A stretch of DNA of 18,122 nt from CAZTLI01 sp964614375. GTDB taxonomy: Bacteria; Chloroflexota; Anaerolineae; Aggregatilineales; Phototrophicaceae. The notes beneath the pieces were generated by a model. The model was not told the DNA's origin. It saw only the letters and a program-made list of their open reading frames with translations, and did no database searches. A program made the translations under genes and the position numbers. The stretch spans positions 1 through 18,122 of the forward strand of contig CAZTLI010000054.1 of NCBI GenBank assembly GCA_964614375.1, given 5' to 3'. Below, one piece after another: positions 1 through 6,555 of the stretch. The first letter of the stretch is position 1. Each line of letters opens with the position of its first letter.

Positions 1-6
1 TAGGTG

Positions 7-864
7 TTAATTTCTCCAGCGTTGGCTCAAGGGAGCCAATCCAACCGCGCCGGGACCGATGTGTGTGCCGAGGGCGGTGTTGACCATCATTGTAACTGTA
101 TACTCTGGTAGTATATCAGACAAGTGTTCTTTTAGTGTTTCAACAGCGTCCGGGTTATCGGTATGGAGAAAGGCAAGCTGTTCAAGCGGGGCCATTGCAC
201 GCGCCAGTTCAGCCAATTTATCGAGCATCCGTTTAAAGGTACGCACACGCGCAATCTGTTCAACATCGCCGTTATTGAGCGTAACCATCGGCTTGATTTG
301 GAGCAGCGAACCAATACCTGCCACCGCCCAACTCACCCGTCCACTGCGGCGTAGATGGTCGAGTGTGTCCAAACCTGCGTAAACGGTGCTATGAGCACGC
401 ACCCGTTGAATCGCCTGCTTGACCTGTTCCACATCCCCCGTTTCAGCAGCGACTTCTGCCCCCACGATAACCTGCCAGCCTAAGGCGCTGGTAATCGTGC
501 CAGAGTCGATCAGTGTCACGCTGTCGGGTGGCAGTTCCGCCGCGCCCAGACGCATGGCATTGTGAATACCGCTGAGTTTGGCTGGCGCAGTGACAATCAT
601 CAGATGGTCAGCATCTTTGAACGCATCCGCAATGACCTGTTGGGCATCGCCAGCGGATGGGGCAGCGGTGGTCGGGACTTCGGTGGTGGTTCGCATGAAA
701 TCATAATAGGCTTTGCGCTGCTGTTCCGCGCCATCATCGGCATAGCTATTGCCGCCATAAATGACATAGGCCGGAACAACCTTTATTTGCCATTTTTCGA
801 GTAATTCATCGGGAATATCGGCGGTGCTGTCGGTCACAAAACGTATTTTCTTAAAAGTCATCAT
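7..864 (-). CDS. DegV family fatty acid-binding protein (FakB-like)
   Basis: DegV/FakB proteins bind a fatty acid and present it to the kinase FakA, giving acyl-phosphate for phospholipid synthesis. The sequence shows the family signatures in order: VTDSTADIP near the N terminus, a PTTAAPSAG segment where the family has its T-S-Q-P-S-like loop, LIDSG before the mid helix, LRRSGRVS followed by LLQIKPM, and a C-terminal THIGPGAVG. Length (285 residues) is normal. I start at the ATG at 864 (a second ATG lies at 861). The frame opens further, to a GTG at 885, but that lies deeper in the upstream gene. The 14-bp overlap with the preceding degV indicates translational coupling as last gene of the rpe-fakA-degV-degV operon. 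The bound lipid cannot be read from sequence. Confidence 0.9.
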   Translation of the reverse strand: MMTFKKIRFVTDSTADIPDELLEKWQIKVVPAYVIYGGNSYADDGAEQQRKAYYDFMRTTTEVPTTAAPSAGDAQQVIADAFKDADHLMIVTAPAKLSGIHNAMRLGAAELPPDSVTLIDSGTITSALGWQVIVGAEVAAETGDVEQVKQAIQRVRAHSTVYAGLDTLDHLRRSGRVSWAVAGIGSLLQIKPMVTLNNGDVEQIARVRTFKRMLDKLAELARAMAPLEQLAFLHTDNPDAVETLKEHLSDILPEYTVTMMVNTALGTHIGPGAVGLAPLSQRWRN

Positions 865-1729
865 CAAACTCGATTTCAGATTCACCTTCTAAAACCACAA
901 CGCCGGTTGCATCGGCGCCAATGAGCGCCCCCATCGACGCGCCATACACGGTGTAGGGGAAGTGGCGTCCCGGAAATTCGAGCGCCAGACGATCCTGTAA
1001 CATGCGCGTTTGCTCTGTCATGTGGGTCTTATTTTGCAAAATTACCGCATCCTGGACATCCTCGAACTCGGTTACGAAATCGACCAGGCGTTCAACCGCC
1101 TGTGTACGGGTGCGTACTTTTTCGACAACGCGCAATTCGCCTTCTTCAACAGTCAAAAAGGGCTTGATACCGAGTAAAGTGCCGAGAATGGTGTGTGACC
1201 CGCTCATCACTTTATTTTGGAGCAGATAGCCAATACTTTCTACGTAATACATTGAATAGATGCGTTCAATCGCGCCGCGCACCGTTTTAATGACATCCTC
1301 GAGATCCACACCCGATTGAATGGTATCAATCGCCACGCGCACCAGCATGGCCTGTGCGGCACAAATCGTATGCGAGTCGATGACTTCGATATGACAGGTC
1401 CCTGCTAATTGACGGGCAGCAGCACGCGCATTATGCCAGCCGGAATAGAGTTCGCGCGAGGCATGGATGGATATGATGCCGTCGGCGTTGCGCGCCAATC
1501 GGGTATAGACTTCGACATATTCTGCTGTTGTTGCTGGAATAATTTTGGGCGCGAACGACAGATTCGCCATCAAACGAATGGCTTCTTCTGGTGTGAGGTC
1601 GATGCCTTCGCGATAGTCTTTGCCAGCGACACTAATTTTGTTGGGCACAACCGATACCCGATGCTGCTGGACATAATGCGAATTGGCAAACCGGGCGCTG
1701 CTATCGGTCACGACGTAGATATTGGACAT
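851..1729 (-). CDS. DegV family protein, divergent paralogue
   Basis: Second DegV/FakB-type protein, 292 residues, next to FakA. It begins NIYVVTDSSA, has VIDSHT in the middle, and ILGTLLGIKPFL matches the family's LLxIKP segment. It departs from the family and from its neighbour at known conserved points: the GGR/SGR turn before the IKP helix reads QNK, and the C-terminal H-x-GPG loop is replaced by GASMGALIGADATG. Its acidic tail ends EFDDDF. Its ATG shares one base with the fakA stop codon (TAATG), so reinitiation is likely. I infer a FakB with altered lipid choice or a non-canonical partner role; the fold assignment is firm, the ligand is not. Confidence 0.85.
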   Translation of the reverse strand: MSNIYVVTDSSARFANSHYVQQHRVSVVPNKISVAGKDYREGIDLTPEEAIRLMANLSFAPKIIPATTAEYVEVYTRLARNADGIISIHASRELYSGWHNARAAARQLAGTCHIEVIDSHTICAAQAMLVRVAIDTIQSGVDLEDVIKTVRGAIERIYSMYYVESIGYLLQNKVMSGSHTILGTLLGIKPFLTVEEGELRVVEKVRTRTQAVERLVDFVTEFEDVQDAVILQNKTHMTEQTRMLQDRLALEFPGRHFPYTVYGASMGALIGADATGVVVLEGESEIEFDDDF

Positions 1730-3393
1730 TATTCGAGACTGATGATATAGGGATAAAGGGGTTGACCGCCGCTGATGACTTCAAATTCAAGATCGGCGAA
1801 CGATTCTTGTAATTCCTCGACCAGCGCGTCAGCATCCGCATCACTTACCGCACCGCCGTAATACAGAGTCACCAGTTCATAGTCCTCGGCATGGGCTTTT
1901 TGCAGCACTCTGGTCAACACAGCTGTCAGATCGTTTCCTGCGGCAGTCAACTTGCCGTCCAGCAGCCCAATCGCCTGGCCTTCTTTGACCGCGATTCCAT
2001 CGAGTTCAACGGCGCGCGTGGCTGTCGTGATTTCGATACTGCGAATGTGTGTCAGGGCCGTTTGCATTGCCTCAACCACATCATCCAAGCCCCCTTCATT
2101 TCGCACATCAGTATAGGCAAATAGCGCGCTAATGCCCTGTGGAATTGTGCGACTGGGGATGACTTTCACCTTTTTCTCATGACATAGTGTCGCGGCCTGT
2201 TCCGCCGCCATGATGATATTCTTGTTGTTGGGCAAGATGATAATTTCGTCGTTAGGCAGTGAATCAATCACGCTAAGGAAATCTTCCGTACTGGGGTTCA
2301 TCGTTTGCCCGCCGAAGATGACGCGCGCTGCATTCAGGTCATTCTCCATCAGAACACTGAGTCCTTCGCCGCTGGCGACAGTTATCACGGCTACGCCATC
2401 AACCTGTTTTTGGGGTTTGATTTCGCGGGCGACCCGATTTTCGACATAACCATGATATTGAAGCTGCATATTCTCGACCACGACATCATCAATGTCAACG
2501 CCAAGTCCAATCGCGTAACTTAATGGCTGTCCGGGATCATGCACATGCACATGCACCTTAATCAACTGTTCGTCGCCGACGACCAGTGTTGACCAACCCA
2601 TAGCGTCAATTTTCTGGCGGATGTCATCCACATTCATATTCGTGCCGCGCATCAGGAACTGTACATCATAGCCATAGCCTTCCTCATCTTCGGGGATGAG
2701 GGCTTCTTGCCAGTGTTGACCATTGACCGACAGCCCATCTCTTGACGCTTTGATGTTGACTTCTTGGCCCTCCAACATACGCCGCATTCCTTCAAGGATA
2801 AATGTCAAACCGAGACCACCAGAATCAACAACACCGGCTTCGTGCAGAATTGGCAGCAGGTCGGGGGTATTTTTCAGTGAAGTCTGTGCAGCGTCAATCG
2901 CGATGTCTAAAACCTGTCGTAGTTCGATACCGTTTTTCGCCGCAGCGACTACAGCGTCACGGGTTTCGCGGGTGACGGTCAGGATAGTGCCTTCCACAGG
3001 CTCGATGACGGCTTTATAAGCCGAGTCCACCGCACTATCACACGCTTCAGCAAAAATATCGGCATCGAAAACATCCAGTCCCCGTAAGCGTTTGGCGAAG
3101 CCGCCTAATATCTGCGAAAGGATGACGCCAGAGTTGCCGCGTGCGCCCATCAATGCGCCGCGCGCGATGGCATCGCTGACAATGCCGACATGCGCTTCGT
3201 CCATTGGGGCGATTTCATGGTAGGCCTTTCGCATTGTGAGCAGCATATTTGTGCCGGTATCGCCATCGGGTACGGGGAAGACATTCATCTGGTTGACCTG
3301 CTCGACATTATGTTCCAGCCACGCCAAGCCCGCAGCCATCAACCACTTCAATAAATGCCCATCACAAACCTGTTGTTTTATTTCGACGACCAT
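1729..3393 (-). CDS. fakA: Fatty acid kinase FakA (DhaL-domain / DAK phosphatase family)
   Basis: ATP-dependent kinase that phosphorylates fatty acids carried by FakB/DegV proteins. The N-terminal DhaL domain (about residues 10-200) shows NVFPVPDGDTGTNM at 37-50, whose D43 and D45 coordinate magnesium-nucleotide in this family, and GARGNSGVILSQ at 83-94. A middle domain with KVHVHVHDPG follows, then a DegV-like C-terminal domain containing the family's ILPNNKNI segment. At 554 residues it has the normal three-domain length. I start at the ATG at 3393, with GAGA nine bases upstream, rather than a TTG at 3444. It sits 81 bp behind rpe and touches the first degV, so kinase and carriers are co-expressed. 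Proximity of rpe and fakA is also known in Firmicutes. Confidence 0.92.
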   Translation of the reverse strand: MVVEIKQQVCDGHLLKWLMAAGLAWLEHNVEQVNQMNVFPVPDGDTGTNMLLTMRKAYHEIAPMDEAHVGIVSDAIARGALMGARGNSGVILSQILGGFAKRLRGLDVFDADIFAEACDSAVDSAYKAVIEPVEGTILTVTRETRDAVVAAAKNGIELRQVLDIAIDAAQTSLKNTPDLLPILHEAGVVDSGGLGLTFILEGMRRMLEGQEVNIKASRDGLSVNGQHWQEALIPEDEEGYGYDVQFLMRGTNMNVDDIRQKIDAMGWSTLVVGDEQLIKVHVHVHDPGQPLSYAIGLGVDIDDVVVENMQLQYHGYVENRVAREIKPQKQVDGVAVITVASGEGLSVLMENDLNAARVIFGGQTMNPSTEDFLSVIDSLPNDEIIILPNNKNIIMAAEQAATLCHEKKVKVIPSRTIPQGISALFAYTDVRNEGGLDDVVEAMQTALTHIRSIEITTATRAVELDGIAVKEGQAIGLLDGKLTAAGNDLTAVLTRVLQKAHAEDYELVTLYYGGAVSDADADALVEELQESFADLEFEVISGGQPLYPYIISLE

Positions 3394-3423
3394 AAAATCA
3401 TTCTCGCTGTCTATCCTGGTTTC

Positions 3424-3451
3424 ATAATATGTAATAACACACAAGCGTAAA
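3424..3451 (-). promoter_or_regulatory. Possible internal promoter before fakA
   Basis: On the minus strand TTTACG (3451-3446) and TATTAT (3429-3424) are separated by 16 bp, resembling a sigma-70-type promoter (four of six and five of six consensus bases). It lies in the 81-bp rpe-fakA gap and would start a short leader before the fakA ATG at 3393. It could let fakA and the degV genes be expressed apart from rpe. This is a motif match only. Confidence 0.35.
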
Positions 3452-3474
3452 CTTTGTTGCGCCTTAAGCCTTTC

Positions 3475-4146
3475 TTATGGATGCAGCACGTCGTGCAAAC
3501 GGGCAATGCCATAGGCCACGCTGTGCTGCTGGTTAAAAATGCTCGACCCGGCAATGAAGACATTTGCGCCCGACCCGGCGGCTTGGGGGGCGGTATCCAC
3601 GTCAATGCCGCCATCAACTGCTACATCTATCGCCCTGCCTGTTTCATTGACCATCGTGCGAACCTGTTTGATTTTGGGCATGGTTTCTGTCAGAAAGCGT
3701 TGTCCGCCGAAACCGGGATTGACCGTCATGACGATGACGACATCGACCATGTGCATCACTTCGCTAAGCGCACGCGCGGGCGTATGCGGATTGATAGCGA
3801 CACCTGCCTGGCAATTCGCGGCTTGAATTTGCTGTAAAACACGATGGAGGTGGGCGGTTGCTTCAACATGCACGCTAATCCGATTCGCGCCTGCGCGGGC
3901 AAATGCGTCGATATGCCGTTCCGGTTCGACAATCATCAGATGCACGTCCAGCGGCAGTTCAGTCACGCGCCGCACCGCTTCGACCACCAGCGGCCCCATC
4001 GTGATATTGGGGACGAAGCGCCCATCCATCACGTCGATATGAATGAGGTTGCCTCCGGCAGCGTCGGCTTCGCGCACCTGTTCACCAAGTCGTGCGAAAT
4101 CTGCCGCCAGAATGGACGGCGCAATGCGAGTGGGTATCACAACCAA
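3475..4146 (-). CDS. rpe: Ribulose-phosphate 3-epimerase
   Basis: Interconverts D-ribulose 5-phosphate and D-xylulose 5-phosphate in the pentose phosphate pathway; cytosolic TIM-barrel metalloenzyme. The 223-residue protein has the standard length and every expected site: APSILAADF at 9-17 with S11, the metal ligands H36 and D38 in IHIDVMDGRFVPN, H69 in DVHLM, the flexible loop MTVNPGFGGQ at 140-149, D178 in VDGGI, and a phosphate-binding GSS near the end. The start appears to be TTG at 4146 with AAAAGG nine bases upstream; a GTG at 4140 is the alternative. It is the first gene of the minus-strand fakA operon and has its own strong-looking promoter. Confidence 0.96.
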   Translation of the reverse strand: MVVIPTRIAPSILAADFARLGEQVREADAAGGNLIHIDVMDGRFVPNITMGPLVVEAVRRVTELPLDVHLMIVEPERHIDAFARAGANRISVHVEATAHLHRVLQQIQAANCQAGVAINPHTPARALSEVMHMVDVVIVMTVNPGFGGQRFLTETMPKIKQVRTMVNETGRAIDVAVDGGIDVDTAPQAAGSGANVFIAGSSIFNQQHSVAYGIARLHDVLHP

Positions 4147-4183
4147 TGAAAATAACCTTTTGATTCAGTCTGGATTGAGGACA

Positions 4184-4212
4184 ATATTACAACTCGTTGC
4201 AGATATTGGCAA
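4184..4212 (-). promoter_or_regulatory. Promoter for the rpe-fakA-degV operon
   Basis: Minus strand: TTGCCA (4212-4207), a 17-bp spacer, then TAATAT (4189-4184). The -35 box matches five of six consensus bases and spacing is ideal. The predicted start near 4177 leaves a leader of about 30 bases containing the AAAAGG site that serves the TTG start. The aldo/keto reductase promoter diverges from it about 20 bp away. Confidence 0.55.
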
Positions 4213-4232
4213 CGTGCAGTCGCGGGTGGTCT

Positions 4233-4261
4233 TAGGCAGGGCGTGACGAAGACGTTATACT
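4233..4261 (+). promoter_or_regulatory. Promoter for the first aldo/keto reductase
   Basis: TAGGCA at 4233-4238, a 17-bp spacer, then TATACT at 4256-4261 (five of six to the -10 consensus). A start near 4268 gives a short leader holding GAAGGA, seven bases before the ATG at 4300. Placing the promoter here argues against the in-frame upstream GTG at 4243 as the start codon. Confidence 0.45.
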
Positions 4262-4299
4262 GGTGGGGTTGCTTATCCGATGTAGTGAAGGATGGACTT

Positions 4300-5262
4300 A
4301 TGGAATATCGGAGTCTGGGGAAGACGGGACTGAAGGTGAGCGCGCTGTCGATTGGTGCATGGCTGACGTATGGCAGTAATCGCGTGGAATTTGAAACCGC
4401 GAAGGCTTGCATTCACACCGCTATTGAGCACGGCGTCAACTTCATTGATGTTGCTGATGTGTATGCTCGCGGTGAAGCGGAAAGAGTGGTTGGCGAAATT
4501 GTCAAGGATTTTAAGCGCAGCGACCTTGTGATTAGTACCAAGACCTATTGGCCCATGAGTGACAACATCAACGATAGCGGCCTGTCGCGTAAGCATATTA
4601 TGGAAGCGGTGGAAAAGTCGCTCAAACGCTTTGATTTGGACTATGTAGATATTTTCTTCTGCCATCGTCCCGACCCCGAAACACCGGTTGAGGAGACCGT
4701 GCGCGCCATTAGCGACCTGATTCATCAGGGCAAAATCCTCTATTGGGGTACGAGTATGTGGTCTGCTGCTCATATCAATGAAGCGATTGGTGCGGCAAAC
4801 CGTACCAACGCCTATCGTCCGGTAGTGGAGCAGCCCGTCTATAACATGGTCGAACGTGACCAGTTGGAAGGCGAGGTCGAAGCCGCCGCCGGCAATCATG
4901 GCATGGGATTGGTCGTGTTCAGTCCGCTGGCGCAGGGTGTGTTGACGGGTAAATATAATGAGGGTGTGCCCGAAGGCAGTCGTGCCGACCAGTTAGAGTG
5001 GTTCAAAGATTATCTGACCGACGACAAAATCGAAGCCGCACGCAAAATCACAGCACTCGCGAAAGAGATGGGGACGACTCCGGCGACACTGGCGCTGGCG
5101 TGGGCGATGCGGCATCCGAACGTCAGCAGTGTCATTACCGGAGCGAGTAAACCCGAACAGGTGACACAAAATATCAAGGCGCTGGATGTGGAAATCACCG
5201 ACGACATCGAAGCGAAAATTGAAGCCATCCTCAAGAACAAGCCAGAAGGCAGTCACCGATAA
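4300..5262 (+). CDS. Aldo/keto reductase, Kv-beta-like (AKR6-type)
   Basis: NADPH-dependent oxidoreductase of carbonyl compounds with a TIM-barrel fold. The catalytic tetrad is visible as D50 and Y55 (FIDVADVYARG), K81 (ISTKTYW) and H122 (FFCHRPDPETPVEETVRA). The stretch after H122, ILYWGTSMWSAA, the SPLAQGVLTGKY segment and the C-terminal VITGASKPEQV resemble the beta subunit of voltage-gated potassium channels, which carries Asn in place of this His. Start: ATG at 4300 behind GAAGGA; 320 residues is normal. It is the first of a tandem pair. No potassium channel gene lies in the window, so a stand-alone reductase role is more likely. The substrate is unknown. Confidence 0.92.
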   Translation: MEYRSLGKTGLKVSALSIGAWLTYGSNRVEFETAKACIHTAIEHGVNFIDVADVYARGEAERVVGEIVKDFKRSDLVISTKTYWPMSDNINDSGLSRKHIMEAVEKSLKRFDLDYVDIFFCHRPDPETPVEETVRAISDLIHQGKILYWGTSMWSAAHINEAIGAANRTNAYRPVVEQPVYNMVERDQLEGEVEAAAGNHGMGLVVFSPLAQGVLTGKYNEGVPEGSRADQLEWFKDYLTDDKIEAARKITALAKEMGTTPATLALAWAMRHPNVSSVITGASKPEQVTQNIKALDVEITDDIEAKIEAILKNKPEGSHR

Positions 5263-5271
5263 ATTGATTTG

Positions 5272-5400
5272 AACCGCAAAGAACACAAAGATCGCAGAGA
5301 ATCGAAGAAATCAACAGGATTGCGCGCTCTTGTGCAGCCTATGCCCTGTGACGACATCGCGTGAAACATTCCCTTTGTAGCCCCTGTGTTCTCGGTGGTT
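5272..5400. repeat. Imperfect inverted repeat bounding the AKR spacer
   Basis: AACCGCAAAGAACACAAAG at 5272-5290 is matched on the opposite strand by AACCACCGAGAACACAGGG at 5400-5382, 14 of 19 bases identical; weaker similarity continues inward (ATCGCAGAGAAT against CTACAAAGGGAAT). The AACC...AGAACACA-type sequence resembles a low-complexity intergenic repeat I associate with many environmental bacterial genomes. Together the copies bracket most of the 186-bp gap between the two reductases. TATGAT at 5414-5419 could be a -10 box for the second gene, without a convincing -35. Confidence 0.45.
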
Positions 5401-5448
5401 TGAAGACTTCTTTTATGATTTGGTTGCAGCGTTAAACAGGAGTGAATG

Positions 5449-6414
5449 ATGGAATACAGACGATTGGGCAGTGCCGGGATGAAAGTCAGCGCGGTTTCGC
5501 TGGGCGCATGGTTGACCTATGGCGGCAGTGTGGAGAATGACATCGCGACGAAGTGTATTCATATGGCGATTGAAAATGGCATCAACTTCATCGACACAGC
5601 CGATATTTATGCGCGCGGCAAGGCTGAGGAGGTGGTTGGCGAAGCCGTCAAGGGATTCACCCGCAGCGACCTCGTGATTAGTACCAAAGTCTACGCGCCG
5701 ATGAGCGACAACATCAATGACCGGGGACTCTCGCGTAAGCACATTATGGAGTCGATTGACAAGTCTTTGAAGCGCTTGCAAATGGACTATATCGACATTT
5801 ACTACTGTCATCGTCCGCATCCCGAAACGCCTGTTGAAGAGACTGTCCGCGCGATGGATGATCTGGTGCGGCAGGGCAAAATCCTCTACTGGGGCACGAG
5901 TATGTGGTCAGCCGCGCAGGTGCTGGACGCGATTGCCGCCGCCGACGCGACGCTATCATATCGCCCGCGTGTGGAACAGCCTGTCTATAACATGGTCGAA
6001 CGTGAACAGGTCGAGGGTGAATTGACTAAAGTTGCTGCTGATTACGGCATTGGCTTCACAGTGTATAGTCCACTGGCGCAGGGCATTCTGACCGGGAAAT
6101 ATAATGACGGCATCCCGGAGGGCAGTCGCGCGGCAACAGTCACAGATGATTGGTTCAAGAATTATCTATCCGATGACAAAATCGAAGCAGCGCGTGGGAT
6201 TACGGCGCTGGCAAAAGAGATGGGCACGACTCCGGCGGCGCTGGCACTGGCATGGGCACTGAAGCATCCGAACGTGAGCAGCGTGATTACCGGCGCGAGT
6301 AAACCCGAACAGGTCATACAAAATATCAAGGCGCTGGATGTGGAAATCACCGACGAAATCACAGAAAAAATCGAAGCCATCCTCAAGAATAAGCCGAAGG
6401 GCAGTGTGCGATAG
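5449..6414 (+). CDS. Aldo/keto reductase, Kv-beta-like (AKR6-type), second copy
   Basis: Tandem paralogue of the preceding reductase with the same architecture: MEYRRLG start, D and Y in FIDTADIYARG, catalytic Lys in ISTKVYAPMSD, His in YYCHRPHPETPVEETVRA, YWGTSMWSAAQ, SPLAQGILTGKY, and the C-terminal VITGASKPEQV. AGGAG at 5438-5442 sits six bases before the ATG at 5449, which also matches the paralogue's start; an ATG at 5446 is possible. The two genes are moderately alike at their 5' ends but nearly identical near their 3' ends, including a 39-bp perfect match (5166-5204 and 6318-6356), suggesting gene conversion. A duplicate for a different carbonyl substrate is my inference. Confidence 0.92.
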   Translation: MEYRRLGSAGMKVSAVSLGAWLTYGGSVENDIATKCIHMAIENGINFIDTADIYARGKAEEVVGEAVKGFTRSDLVISTKVYAPMSDNINDRGLSRKHIMESIDKSLKRLQMDYIDIYYCHRPHPETPVEETVRAMDDLVRQGKILYWGTSMWSAAQVLDAIAAADATLSYRPRVEQPVYNMVEREQVEGELTKVAADYGIGFTVYSPLAQGILTGKYNDGIPEGSRAATVTDDWFKNYLSDDKIEAARGITALAKEMGTTPAALALAWALKHPNVSSVITGASKPEQVIQNIKALDVEITDEITEKIEAILKNKPKGSVR

Positions 6415-6456
6415 TGCTGGCAGTGTGCGATAGTGCTGGCAGTGCGCGATAGTGCT
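6400..6456 (+). repeat. Three-copy 19-bp tandem repeat over the AKR stop codon
   Basis: Unit GGCAGTGTGCGATAGTGCT at 6400-6418 and 6419-6437 (identical) and 6438-6456 (one change, T to C), followed by a partial GGCG. The first copy contains the TAG stop of the second reductase (6412-6414), so the array arose by duplicating the end of the gene. The unit is not a multiple of three. Slippage or recombination duplication is the simple explanation; a regulatory role is not evident. Confidence 0.9.
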
Positions 6457-6462
6457 GGCGGG

Positions 6463-6480
6463 CGTTAGACATTGCTAACG
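6463..6480 (+). terminator. Small hairpin after the AKR pair
   Basis: CGTTAG (6463-6468) and CTAACG (6475-6480) form a perfect 6-bp stem with loop ACATTG. No proper T-run follows, so it is at best a weak terminator. The rest of the gap up to comEC at 6556 is AT-rich and may hold that gene's promoter, but I could not pick convincing -35 and -10 boxes. Confidence 0.25.
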
Positions 6481-6555
6481 TCCTATATGTAGCTAAGGTG
6501 CAATAATAAGTTAGAATTAACCGCGGATTGAGCGTATCAACGTTAGGCTGCGGGA

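Noticed and set aside
59..382. Plus-strand open frame over the first DegV gene
   Set aside because: It is antisense to a well-supported DegV gene and its translation shows no domain, only Ser/Arg-rich shadow sequence.
4243..4299. Longer N terminus (GTG start) for the first aldo/keto reductase
   Set aside because: The extra 19 residues contain the -10 promoter element and have no ribosome site; the ATG at 4300 has GAAGGA and matches the paralogue's MEYR start.
6400..6456. CRISPR-like array
   Set aside because: The 19-bp units are directly adjacent with no spacers, and no cas gene is present.
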